Part shown: in pieces, positions 7,961 through 16,976 of the stretch
How positions within the stretch are numbered: position 1 is the first letter of the stretch
How the letters are laid out: every line of letters starts with the position of its first letter
Source of the DNA: Bacillota bacterium
GTDB lineage: Bacteria; Bacillota; Clostridia; Christensenellales; SZUA-584
Reading direction: 5' to 3'
DNA length: 64,000 nt
Assembly (NCBI GenBank): GCA_023406895.1
Contig: JAEXTV010000021.1
Span: 186,001 to 250,000 of the forward strand
The notes under the pieces: generated by a model
What the model was told of the DNA's origin: nothing
What the model saw: only the letters and a program-made list of their open reading frames with translations
The model's database searches: none
Position numbers and translations under genes: made by a program

Positions 7961-9414
7961 GTAATATGATGCAGCGGCAAAGCAGCAGATATGATGACAT
8001 CATTAATATGATCAAAGAAAAGCAAATTGATGCGGTGCAGAGATCAATTTCCATCAAATCGGAATCGATATCTGTGATCTATATCAAAGAGCTTTCGGAT
8101 GTCGCCGCTATCTCGGAGTATATTTTAAAGCCGCTCGTTGCACAGAAAGATGAAATGACGCTAACCGCTGCGGATGCGCTCAGTATCATCTGTGCTTATG
8201 AGTGCACGCTTGAAACCGATGATAAAAATATCATCAATCATATTATCAACGGAAAATCCGTCGTGCTGTTTTCTACTAACGCAGATTATTTGGTTGTTGA
8301 TACGAAAAAAATCGAAAAACGAGATATTCCGGTGCCGGAATTCACCTATTCGATGAGAGGCCCGAGAGATTCGTTGATCGAAAATATTGAATCAAATCTG
8401 TCGCTGATACGCTACCGGATTAAAGATGAGGCCTTGAAAATAAATAAAATGGAAGTGGGGAAGAGAACGAAAACAAACATAGCCGTTCTATATATCGAGG
8501 ATGTGGCCAATGATACCTGCGTTAAAGAGATTATAAAAAGGATATCTGCTATAAATATTGATGGCTTGATATCTTCCGGAGAACTGCAGGCATTTTTACA
8601 GAATAAGCAATCAGATCTGTTTCCGGTCATGGGAATCATCGAACGGTCAGATATGGCATGCGGTGCATTGCTTGAAGGAAAAGTTGTGGTGATCATGGAT
8701 GGCAGCCCATGGGCATTGGTTGCGCCCAAAGTATTCAGCGAATACCTGTGGTCCAGCGATGATGTATACTTAAACAAATACTTAACTATGTTTTTGAGGG
8801 TACTGCGCGTACTTTCGCTCGGCTTATCGTTTATTGTTTCTTCGTTATACGTCGCAATCGTCTCATTTCATAACGATGTGCTGCCGGCAAGCTATATGAT
8901 TGCAATCGCGCAAAGCAGGGCAAAGGTACCGTTTGACGCGCTGATGGAAGTTATCCTTATAGAGTTGATCGGAGAACTTATACGCGAATCATTGGTTCGT
9001 GTCCCGTCAAAGATCGGTACCGCTATCGGTATTGTCGGCGCAATCATCATCGGGCAGGCCGCAGTCGTTGCGGGCGTGTTCAGCCCGCTTCTGCTGATTG
9101 TGATTTCACTTAATCTGATTGTCTCTTTCATACCGGCGGACTATACGATAGTCGATCCGTTTCGCGTGCTTAAATTCTTGTTAATTATTGCGTCGGGAAC
9201 ATTTGGGTTTCACGGTTTTACGTTAGTCATCGTCTTAGTGCTGTCTCAGCTCGTATCCATTAACACATTCGGTGTTCCTTATATGGCGCCGGCAGCACCA
9301 TTTCATTTCAAAGATTTTTTAAAATCAATCATATACAGCAAAGCCAATTCACCTTTCAGGCCGCATTTTTTGCGAGATAAAGATCCGACGCGCGCACCAA
9401 GAAACAAAAAATAA
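7957..9414 (+). CDS. Germinant receptor A subunit, GerAA/GerKA family
   Basis: A 485-residue protein with a soluble N-terminal half and five or so membrane segments in the C-terminal half. Diagnostic segments are VIMDGSPWALVAP, the RVLRVLSLGLSF helix, MEVILIELIGELIRESLVRVP and IGQAAVVAGVFSPLLLIVI, all typical of the GerA spore germination family. The tail is basic and proline-rich. It closes a B-C-A operon and is followed by a terminator. Confidence 0.95.
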   Translation: MSNMMQRQSSRYDDIINMIKEKQIDAVQRSISIKSESISVIYIKELSDVAAISEYILKPLVAQKDEMTLTAADALSIICAYECTLETDDKNIINHIINGKSVVLFSTNADYLVVDTKKIEKRDIPVPEFTYSMRGPRDSLIENIESNLSLIRYRIKDEALKINKMEVGKRTKTNIAVLYIEDVANDTCVKEIIKRISAINIDGLISSGELQAFLQNKQSDLFPVMGIIERSDMACGALLEGKVVVIMDGSPWALVAPKVFSEYLWSSDDVYLNKYLTMFLRVLRVLSLGLSFIVSSLYVAIVSFHNDVLPASYMIAIAQSRAKVPFDALMEVILIELIGELIRESLVRVPSKIGTAIGIVGAIIIGQAAVVAGVFSPLLLIVISLNLIVSFIPADYTIVDPFRVLKFLLIIASGTFGFHGFTLVIVLVLSQLVSINTFGVPYMAPAAPFHFKDFLKSIIYSKANSPFRPHFLRDKDPTRAPRNKK

Positions 9415-9440
9415 AAAGCCGTTTTTTTCGGCTTTTTATT
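9413..9440 (+). terminator. Intrinsic terminator of the ger operon
   Basis: AAAAAGCCG pairs with CGGCTTTTT around a T7 loop. It could work in both directions, so it may also insulate the convergent hydrogenase operon. Confidence 0.85.
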
Positions 9441-9490
9441 TTGCAGTTACGAGTGACGTATCACCCGTGGCCGCATATGGATATTTTGAT

Positions 9491-11515
9491 TCAGCGTTTG
9501 GGTTTTTTGGCGTAATCGCTCATCACGTCCTTGAGTATCTCAACGGTTTCCTGCGAATCGGTCAGTTCCTGTTTTAAACGGGTAATTTCGGCTTCGAGAG
9601 CCATGACCTTAACCGATTCTAAATCTTCATGAACCCGTCTTGATGCGCGTTCCTGAGCCGTTTTTTTTTGCGGTTGATTTGAGTAAACGCTGTTCTTCTG
9701 CGTCATCGGAATCACCTCATTATAAACATAATCATCGTCCAAATACTCATTGAACCGCCCGCGTTTGACATAATGCGTATGCAGCAGTTCGTGAGAGACA
9801 TGGCTGCCCGGAAACTCGAGATATTCTTCGTAGAGCTTGTTAACGGAAGGATTTTCGTGCGATTTGCGCATCACCTTCGACTCATCCTCATCGTAAATAC
9901 CGCGAAGGCGCTTCTGCCGCACCTCCGGGTCTTTAGACCTCGGCTGCCCGCCGCCCATGATGCATCCGCCCGGGCAGCCCATCACCTCAATGAAGTGATA
10001 AGGGGAGCTGCCGTCGGCGATTTGATCCATTAGGATTTTGGCACCCGAAAGCCCGCTGGTGACCGCCACCTTGACAACAAAACCTTCGAGAAACTGATAA
10101 TCCGGCAAAACGTTTTCGAATTTGATATCAGCGGTTTTCACCTGCGCCAAACCGACGATGGGGGTGACATGCAGGCTTTCAAAAGGCAGTTCACGCCCCG
10201 TCACGAGCTCATACACGGTGCGCAGAGCCGCCTCCATCACACCGCCGGTCACACCGAAGATATCCGCCGCACCCGTTGAAAGACCGAGCGGAGAATCGAA
10301 TTCGCGGTCATCCAGCAGCGTAAAATCTATACCGGCTTCGCGTATCATTTGCCCGAGCTCTCTCGTTGTCAGCACCGCATCCACGTTCTTAACGCTGTTA
10401 TTCTGCATTTCATGACGGTTGATTTCAAATTTCTTTGCGGTACACGGCATCACCGAAACCACATACATATCCTGCGGGTCGCAGCCGGTCTTTTCCGCAT
10501 AGAACGATTTGACAAGCGCGCCCAGCATCGTATGCGGGGATTTGCAGGTTGAGAGATGGGGTAGCTGTTTCGGATATGTATGTTCGATATACTTGATCCA
10601 ACCGGGGCTGCACGAAGTGATCATCGGCAATGTCGCTTCGCTGCCTGTCATCGCTTTTTTTACGCGTGTCAGAAACTCGGTTCCTTCCTCCATAATCGTG
10701 AGATCAGCCGTGAAATTCGTATCGAAAATGTCGTCGAAGCCCATTGTGGCAAGAGCCTGCGCCAGCTTTCCGGTCACACGGGCACCCGGCTCACAGCCGA
10801 ATTCTTCGCCGATGGCCACACGGATTGCGGGGGCCACCTGAACGATGCAGCGCTTATTTTTGTCGCTTAGCGCATTCCAGACAGGCTTGATCGCGTCCGT
10901 TTCCTTGAGCGCGCCCACAGGACAGACCACGGTGCATTGCCCGCAGAACACACAGCCCACGGTCCCGAGCTTTAAATCCATCGCGGGGCTGATCACCGTT
11001 TGAAACCCGCGGTTTTGCGCATTGAGTATGCCGGTTCCCTGAATTTCGTTGCAGACGGTCACGCAGCGCCTGCACAACACGCATTTGCTCATGTTGCGCG
11101 TGATTGAAACGGAAGAATCCAGATTAAATTCCGAATGCTCTCCGTTAAAACGCGATTCACTGACACCGAGCGTTTTGCCGAGCTCCTGCAGCTCGCAGCT
11201 TTGGTTGCGCGTGCAGCTTAAACAGTCTTTATCGTGATCTGAAAGCAACAGCTCGTAAAGAACACGCCGCGCTTTGCGCACCTTTTGCGTATTGGTATGA
11301 ACAACCATACCTTCGGCAACCTTCGCGAGGCAAGAGGCCTGAAGCGTTTTCGCGCCCTTTACCTCCACAACGCATATGCGGCAGGAGCCAAACTGATGAA
11401 CGCCTTCCATCTGGCAAAGCCCCGGAATTTTGATGCCTAAGGTTTTGGCTGCTTCCATAATGGTATAATCGTCGGGCACAGTGACATCTCGGCCGTTTAT
11501 CTGTAAATTGACCAT
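9491..11515 (-). CDS. hydA: [FeFe]-hydrogenase catalytic subunit HydA (trimeric, NAD-linked type)
   Basis: A 674-residue protein carrying the H-cluster. In order: N-terminal [2Fe-2S] domain (Cys34, 45, 48, 62); a His94/Cys98/Cys101/Cys107 cluster; two [4Fe-4S] sets (Cys145-155 and Cys188-198); the H-cluster domain with TSCSPGW (Cys302), MPCTAKK (Cys358) and GCPGGC (Cys514, 518); and the small-subunit domain near residues 540-590. The proton-relay cysteine next to Cys302 is Ser here. The C-terminal 60 residues form a Glu/Leu/Lys-rich probable coiled coil beyond the usual end. It is the last gene of hydCBA, 6 bases after hydB. Confidence 0.96.
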   Translation of the reverse strand: MVNLQINGRDVTVPDDYTIMEAAKTLGIKIPGLCQMEGVHQFGSCRICVVEVKGAKTLQASCLAKVAEGMVVHTNTQKVRKARRVLYELLLSDHDKDCLSCTRNQSCELQELGKTLGVSESRFNGEHSEFNLDSSVSITRNMSKCVLCRRCVTVCNEIQGTGILNAQNRGFQTVISPAMDLKLGTVGCVFCGQCTVVCPVGALKETDAIKPVWNALSDKNKRCIVQVAPAIRVAIGEEFGCEPGARVTGKLAQALATMGFDDIFDTNFTADLTIMEEGTEFLTRVKKAMTGSEATLPMITSCSPGWIKYIEHTYPKQLPHLSTCKSPHTMLGALVKSFYAEKTGCDPQDMYVVSVMPCTAKKFEINRHEMQNNSVKNVDAVLTTRELGQMIREAGIDFTLLDDREFDSPLGLSTGAADIFGVTGGVMEAALRTVYELVTGRELPFESLHVTPIVGLAQVKTADIKFENVLPDYQFLEGFVVKVAVTSGLSGAKILMDQIADGSSPYHFIEVMGCPGGCIMGGGQPRSKDPEVRQKRLRGIYDEDESKVMRKSHENPSVNKLYEEYLEFPGSHVSHELLHTHYVKRGRFNEYLDDDYVYNEVIPMTQKNSVYSNQPQKKTAQERASRRVHEDLESVKVMALEAEITRLKQELTDSQETVEILKDVMSDYAKKPKR

Positions 11516-11521
11516 GAATGA

Positions 11522-14500
11522 CTACCTCCTTTCGCAATGCAGGCAACGCATCGCTTCTGCCATTGCATTGAGCTTATGGTAACCTTTAATGACTTCTTCG
11601 AACGAATTCTTGCGTGTTTCCGGATCCATGATCTCGAGGCTGAAACGCCCGTGCGCCACGATATCGTCATCGTCACTGATTTCAGGAATGTCGATCTGTT
11701 CTCCTTTGTTGAGATGGCCCTTTCCGCCGAGATATTTATCAATTGAAACAGCGGCTTTCTTTCCGTCGGCAATTGCGCGGATGACTTCATCAGGTCCGCG
11801 TGTCACATCTCCGCCTGCAAATACGCCTTCCATCGTGGTCATTTGCGTGTCGCTTTGCAGCACGAATGTTCCCCAGGGAGTCAGGCCGATTTCATCCTTA
11901 CCGATAAACGGGAAGTCAGCAAACTGGCTCACCGCGGGAATCACCATGTCGGCATCGATAAAGAAATTCGAATCCTCCACAAATACGCTGCGTCTTCGGC
12001 ACGATGAATCAAAATCTCCGAGGCACATCTTTACACATTCTATCTCAGCCACACGGCCGTCCGGCCCGGGCAGAAAGCGAAGGGGAGCGGCGAGACAGAT
12101 GACCTCGATACCTTCTTCAATGGCCTCGCATATTTCCTGCTCGTAAGCCGGCATCGAATCCTTAGTTCGTCTGTACAGTATCGTTACTTTATCTGCTCCA
12201 AGACGCAACGCCGTTCTTGCCGAGTCGATTGCTGTATTTCCGCCGCCGATGACCACCACGTTCTTACCCATGTCGATAGGCTGATGTGTGTTGGCTTTTT
12301 TGAGAAATTTGATGCCATGGATAACGCCGGGCAGGCTTTCTCCGGGCACATTGATCTTTTGGGGCAATTGTGTGCCGGTGGCGATATAAATCGCGTCGTA
12401 TGTGGCTTTGAGCTCTTTAAAAGAAATATCACGGCCCACCTCGGTATTCAGATGAATCTTAACACCGGTCTTCTCAATGAGCCCCACTTCATAAGCAAGG
12501 ACATCCTTGGGCAGACGGTATTCGGGTATGCCGTAAGCCAGCACACCGCCTGCGGTATCATGCGATTCAAAAACGTCTACATCATAGCCAATGCGTGCGA
12601 GATAATAGGCGCACGTGAGGCCCGACGCACCCGCACCGATCACGGCCACGCTCTTTCCGTTTTTGGGGAACACGATATCGGTGTGGTAGTATCCCTTTTC
12701 GCTGTTCATCGCATAGTCGGCCACAAACCGCTTCAAATCGCAGATTGCGAGCGCTTCATCCACCGTGCGCCTGCGGCATTTGTTTTCGCAGGGACGTGTG
12801 CAGATGCGCCCGCAAACGGCGGGGAAGGGGTTCTCCTGACGGATCAGTTTGTACGCGTCAACAAAGCGACCCGCAGCGATTAGCGACATATACCCCGGAA
12901 CATTGACGTTGGCCGGGCATGTGTTTTCGCATGGGGAGATAAACAGCTCGCTGCAGACACCTGCGCGGCAGTATTTGTTTTTGATGTGTTCGTCGTATTC
13001 CTCACGAAAATATTTGATAGTGGACAATACAGGGTTGGGTGCCGTCTGCCCGAGGCCGCACATTGCCGTTTCCTGTATCGTCTCGCCGAGCTCAATCAGT
13101 AGCTCCACATCGCCTTCTTCGCCTTCACCGCGCGTAATGCGCTCAAGGATTTCAAGCATCCGTTTTGTGCCGATTCGGCAGGCTGTGCATTTACCGCAGG
13201 ACTCGTCTTTGATAAAATCCATAAAGAAACGTGCCGTGTCCACCATGCAGGTGTCCTCGTTCATCACAATGAGACCGCCGGAGCCCATGATGGCACCGAG
13301 TTCCTTGAGCGGCTCATAGTCGGTGGGCACATTGAGATTATCCGTGGTGATGCAGCCGCCTGACGGCCCGCCGATCTGTGCGGATTTGAACTTTTTGTTG
13401 TTGACCGTGCCGCCGCCGATTTCAAATATAATGTCGCCCAGCGGTATGCCAATGGGCACTTCCACGATGCCCGTGTTCATCACATCGCCTGCAAGGGCAA
13501 ACACCTTGGTGCCCCGGCTTTTTTCGGTACCGAATTGGGTATACCATTCTCCTCCGTTTAGTATAATCATCGGAATACCCGCAAAGGTTTCAACGTTGTT
13601 GATGATGGTCGGTTTTCCGAAAAGGCCGCGCTGAAACGGGAACGGCGGCTTTTGCTTGGGTTCTCCGCGATGACCTTCAATCGATGCCATCAATGATGTT
13701 TCTTCGCCGCACACAAAAGCGCCCGCGCCGATGCGAAGTTCAATATCAAATGAGAAACCACTCCCGAAAATGTTAGCGCCAAGCAAGCCTTTTTTTCGCG
13801 CCTCCTCAAGTGCAGCCGTCATACGTTCGACCGCGATAGGGTATTCCGCGCGCACATAGATATAACCCATGGAGGCCCCGATCGCATAACCGCCGATCAG
13901 CATCCCTTCAATCACTGTATGCGGATCGCCCTCTATGATACTTCGGTCCATAAACGCACCCGGGTCGCCTTCATCCGCGTTGCAGACAATGAATTTTCTA
14001 TCACCGGCTTGTTTTTGAGCCGCTTCCCATTTGACGCCTGTGGGAAACCCCGCGCCGCCGCGGCCTTTTATGCCTGATGTTTTAATCTCCTGGACAATCG
14101 TTTCGGGCGTCATATCCTTTATTGCTTTGCAAGCCGCCGCGTATCCGTCCCGGGCAATATACGCTTCGATATCGGCATATTCGATTGATCCGCAATTGCG
14201 AAGAGCGATCTTCACTTGTTTTTTAAAGAAACCGATGTCATCGATATTCGGCACATACTGGCTGAGCGAATGGTCGTAGAATGTGTATGGGACAATGACT
14301 TTTCCGTTTTTGATGTGTTTGCGCACAATCTGCCGGGCTTTTTCTTCGTTCAGATCCGTGTAGAATATTTTGTCGGGCATCACCAGCATCACGGGGCCGA
14401 CCGCGCAGGTGCCCATACAGCCCGTTTCAAGCACTTTGACTTCGCTTTTCATGCCCATATTTTGAACTTCATTGATCACGGCATCGCGCACAGACGAACA

Positions 14501-14626
14501 GCCGGAAGACACACATCCTGCGCCGCTGCATACGTAAATTATGTATTTGTATTTCTCGAGCTCGTTGTTATATCGGCCTTTAATCTCGCTCAATTGCTCA
14601 GCCGTGCAGATTATTTCTGATTTCAT
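11522..14626 (-). CDS. hydB: Hydrogenase flavin subunit HydB fused to a GltD/NfnB-like FAD protein
   Basis: A 1034-residue fusion. Residues 1-100 are a thioredoxin-like [2Fe-2S] domain (CSGAGC, TGCMGTC). About 130-560 is the NuoF-like core with an FMN/NADH loop (RGGAGFPTGVKW), GEETSLMASIEG and a CGKCTACRIGTKR [4Fe-4S] site. From about 570 the two-ferredoxin tail usual in HydB is replaced by a GltD-type module: CENTCPANVNVPGY, CGRICTRPCENKCRR, an FAD loop VAVIGAGASGLTCAYYLARIG and an NAD(P) loop VVVIGGGNTAIDSARTALRLG. It ends MRCLHCERR. The ATG chosen lies after AGGAGGTGAACGGT; an upstream GTG is inside that site. The domain order recalls StnB-like subunits of bifurcating transhydrogenases. 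Confidence 0.93.
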   Translation of the reverse strand: MKSEIICTAEQLSEIKGRYNNELEKYKYIIYVCSGAGCVSSGCSSVRDAVINEVQNMGMKSEVKVLETGCMGTCAVGPVMLVMPDKIFYTDLNEEKARQIVRKHIKNGKVIVPYTFYDHSLSQYVPNIDDIGFFKKQVKIALRNCGSIEYADIEAYIARDGYAAACKAIKDMTPETIVQEIKTSGIKGRGGAGFPTGVKWEAAQKQAGDRKFIVCNADEGDPGAFMDRSIIEGDPHTVIEGMLIGGYAIGASMGYIYVRAEYPIAVERMTAALEEARKKGLLGANIFGSGFSFDIELRIGAGAFVCGEETSLMASIEGHRGEPKQKPPFPFQRGLFGKPTIINNVETFAGIPMIILNGGEWYTQFGTEKSRGTKVFALAGDVMNTGIVEVPIGIPLGDIIFEIGGGTVNNKKFKSAQIGGPSGGCITTDNLNVPTDYEPLKELGAIMGSGGLIVMNEDTCMVDTARFFMDFIKDESCGKCTACRIGTKRMLEILERITRGEGEEGDVELLIELGETIQETAMCGLGQTAPNPVLSTIKYFREEYDEHIKNKYCRAGVCSELFISPCENTCPANVNVPGYMSLIAAGRFVDAYKLIRQENPFPAVCGRICTRPCENKCRRRTVDEALAICDLKRFVADYAMNSEKGYYHTDIVFPKNGKSVAVIGAGASGLTCAYYLARIGYDVDVFESHDTAGGVLAYGIPEYRLPKDVLAYEVGLIEKTGVKIHLNTEVGRDISFKELKATYDAIYIATGTQLPQKINVPGESLPGVIHGIKFLKKANTHQPIDMGKNVVVIGGGNTAIDSARTALRLGADKVTILYRRTKDSMPAYEQEICEAIEEGIEVICLAAPLRFLPGPDGRVAEIECVKMCLGDFDSSCRRRSVFVEDSNFFIDADMVIPAVSQFADFPFIGKDEIGLTPWGTFVLQSDTQMTTMEGVFAGGDVTRGPDEVIRAIADGKKAAVSIDKYLGGKGHLNKGEQIDIPEISDDDDIVAHGRFSLEIMDPETRKNSFEEVIKGYHKLNAMAEAMRCLHCERR

Positions 14627-14638
14627 ACCGTTCACCTC

Positions 14639-15151
14639 CTATTCGTTTTCGTATTTGGCGAGTATGGCGTTCAGCTTGTTGACGTTGACCTGTTTATAGA
14701 CGACATCGTCAATCATCATAGCGGGAGCAAGCCCGCAGGCACCGATACACCGTGCGACTTCGAATGTAAATTTGCCGTCTGCTGTCGTTCCGCCAATCTC
14801 CACATTCAGCTTTTCTTTGAGGCTTTCGACGATTTTTTTCCCGCCGCGCACATAGCAGGCCGTACCGAGACAGACGCGGATGGTGTGAAGCCCTCTGGGC
14901 TGGGTGGAAAAGAATGAATAGAACGTGATGACTCCGGATACCTCGGAAAGCGGAATTTCAAGAGAATCCGCGATATAGACCTGCAACTCGAGCGGCAGAT
15001 AGCCATAAATCTGCTGAGCAAGGTGCAGGATCTGTATCAGGCTGCCTTCCTTGTCACGATACATATCAATCACATTTGCAATCGCTGCGTATTTGTCGTC
15101 ATCGCATTCTTTGCAGCAGCCAAACTTGGCTTGAATCGTCTTTGTGCTCAT
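14639..15151 (-). CDS. hydC: Hydrogenase subunit HydC (NuoE-like [2Fe-2S] protein)
   Basis: A 170-residue protein of the 24-kDa NuoE/HydC family. The helical N-terminal half is followed by a thioredoxin-like domain with VCLGTACYVRGG and ARCIGACGLAPAM, which supply the four [2Fe-2S] cysteines. The ITFYSFFSTQPRG segment is a family hallmark. The ribosome binding site is TTGGAGGTG. It is the first gene of hydCBA, with 12 bases to hydB. Its cluster passes electrons between HydB and the rest of the complex. Confidence 0.95.
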   Translation of the reverse strand: MSTKTIQAKFGCCKECDDDKYAAIANVIDMYRDKEGSLIQILHLAQQIYGYLPLELQVYIADSLEIPLSEVSGVITFYSFFSTQPRGLHTIRVCLGTACYVRGGKKIVESLKEKLNVEIGGTTADGKFTFEVARCIGACGLAPAMMIDDVVYKQVNVNKLNAILAKYENE

Positions 15152-15449
15152 TTGACACCTCCAAGTTCGTATTGTCGCATCGTTCGCTGATAGATGCTCT
15201 CATTACAAATCATCATATCAAAGTGATGTGATGAAAATATGATGGGATTTCCCAATTCATCCATATATATCGATGTTTTAGTCTCAAAATGAGGCAAAAG
15301 TTATACTTTCTATCACAAAATCATAACAATTACAAAAGAACCATGTTTCACTTGCTTCTAAAATTAGATTGTTATAGAATATAATTATTACCAATACAAA
15401 AGATATTTCATGAGCTACGTGAATCACTGAACTGTTCGAGGGATGAGAA
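15152..15449. other. Divergent intergenic region between hydCBA and the response regulator
   Basis: About 300 AT-rich bases with no coding potential. It must carry the hydC promoter (minus strand) and the response regulator promoter (plus strand), but no consensus pair of either could be singled out with confidence. No clear Rex-type palindrome was found by eye. Confidence 0.5.
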
Positions 15450-16127
15450 ATGAGTGAAATGCGCTTATTGATCGTCGATCCGGCAGCCGATTTAAGAGCA
15501 ACGGTAAAAACACACGCAGCGATAGAAGACTTTCTCGTTGACGAAGCCGCCGATGGTATCGATGCCATAAAAATGTTCAGGCGTCATGAATATCATGCGA
15601 TTATTTTAAATGCAAACCTTCCGGAGCTCGACTCATGGCATGTTTGCAGACAGATTCGAAAAAGCTCACAGACGCCGATTATTATATTGTCAAGAGACGG
15701 CAGTGACGAACAAAAACTCTTCTTCTTTGATCTTGGCGTGGATGATTTTTTAAGCAGCCCATTCTCTTTTAAGGTTCTGATGGCCAAAATTCATGTGCTG
15801 CTCCGACACAGTGCCACTCATATGGATTACTCGCCAAGACGGCTTATCTACGACGGACTCTGCATTGATGTTTTTTCGCACATGGTGTATATAGACGGCG
15901 AAGGGATTGACCTGACGCCTAAGGAATACAAACTTCTTATATTCCTTGCCAAGAATCCCAATCGCGCCTTTTCGCGAGAAATGATACTGAAGGAGGTTTG
16001 GGGGGAAGACTTCTTCGGTACGGACCGAACCGTGGATACACATATCAAAACACTGAGAGAAAGTATAAAACCGTACCACCGGTACGTCGAAACAGTTTGG
16101 GGCGTCGGCTATATATTTAAAACTTAA
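15450..16127 (+). CDS. OmpR-type response regulator with a degenerate receiver domain
   Basis: A 225-residue protein with a receiver domain (about 1-120) and a winged-helix DNA-binding domain (about 130-225; LTPKEYKLLIFLAKNP and the terminal RGVGY-like VWGVGYIF). The residue aligned with the phosphoacceptor Asp is Asn54 (IILNANLP). The second acidic residue after VD10 is Pro11. The conserved Lys before Pro-Phe is Ser103 (FLSSPF). Three of the key phosphorylation residues are therefore lost, while Ser81 remains. No histidine kinase is adjacent. It is divergent from hydCBA and likely acts as a phosphorylation-independent DNA-binding protein. Confidence 0.9.
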   Translation: MSEMRLLIVDPAADLRATVKTHAAIEDFLVDEAADGIDAIKMFRRHEYHAIILNANLPELDSWHVCRQIRKSSQTPIIILSRDGSDEQKLFFFDLGVDDFLSSPFSFKVLMAKIHVLLRHSATHMDYSPRRLIYDGLCIDVFSHMVYIDGEGIDLTPKEYKLLIFLAKNPNRAFSREMILKEVWGEDFFGTDRTVDTHIKTLRESIKPYHRYVETVWGVGYIFKT

Positions 16128-16183
16128 TGTTCGAGAAGCCCCTTGGTATTATATGATCATTATGATTGCGGAGGAAAGACCAA

Positions 16184-16546
16184 ATGGTAAGAACAGAAAA
16201 GATAGGCACAAAATCCGTCATCATCGTTGATGTTGAGAACATGAAAAGCGAACAAACGCAGGAAATTGTTCAGAACCTCCAGGAAGCGAGTGCGCTGGTT
16301 GCCAAACAGCCGGAAAAATCCGTCTATATCATCACCATTGTCGCAAACGTCAAATTCAATAACGACATTTCAAACGCCTTTAAGCAATACGCGTCGGCGA
16401 ATACAAAATATGTGAAGGAAAGCGTTTTGGTGGGTCTCAGCGGCCTGCAGACAGTGGTGTTTTCGGCAATCAAGGCATTGACGAAGCGTGATTATCATCT
16501 TGTCGGCACGCTCGTAGAAGCCAAAAAGCTCATGGAAACACTGTAA
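16184..16546 (+). CDS. STAS/SEC14-like (SpoIIAA-like) small protein
   Basis: A 120-residue protein. The ATG at 16184 follows GCGGAGGAAAG with good spacing; an upstream in-frame start lacks one. The pattern of a hydrophobic strand (SVIIVDVENM), a helix, a second strand (SVYIITIVANVKFN), then KYVKESVLVGLSGLQTVVFSAI and a final LVGTLVEAKKLMETL fits proteins annotated as STAS/SEC14 domain-containing. The gene follows the response regulator by 56 bases and may be co-transcribed. Function unknown. Confidence 0.6.
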   Translation: MVRTEKIGTKSVIIVDVENMKSEQTQEIVQNLQEASALVAKQPEKSVYIITIVANVKFNNDISNAFKQYASANTKYVKESVLVGLSGLQTVVFSAIKALTKRDYHLVGTLVEAKKLMETL

Positions 16547-16976
16547 AGGAATACTGATGATACAGCTTTGATATAGAACTCTGTTTCCTTTATGACGTCC
16601 ATAGCGTTAACGAGCAAAGCTGTCGCAAACGGGCTTAACGTAAAGAATAGATTCTGTAACAGAGCTGCGCTCTGAACCGAACTGGCATCTTGTTTTTGAC
16701 ATGATTGTATACAGCGATTCTCAGAGTGTTATTAAAACTTATTGTCGTTCATTCCGACCACTAATCTATACCGAGTATGAAGAGCTTTCACCCACAGGCG
16801 ACTGGGGGAGAGGAGAAAACGATTTAATCAGTTTTCCCATCAGCACTTTGTGACACATTGGGTCCATTACTTTATGGATAGTCATCTGACGCTCCCCGAA
16901 AGGGTGGGCTCAGAGGCTTTACATGCTTTACTGACAGCCTAAGAATCGCAGAATAGAGCAATTCTTTTTTGTTTCT
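16547..16976. other. Non-coding stretch
   Basis: About 430 bases with no supported gene, RNA or repeat. A weak hairpin near 16940-16970 (AGAAT/ATTCT followed by T6) is the only structure noted. Confidence 0.4.

Noticed and set aside
11589..12146. 185-codon plus-strand ORF opposite hydB
   Set aside because: Antisense shadow of the conserved GltD-like part of hydB; no start signal and biased residue use.
15152..15449. Rex-type redox operator in front of hydC
   Set aside because: Looked for a TTGTGAA/TTCACAA-type palindrome; only scattered half-matches were seen.
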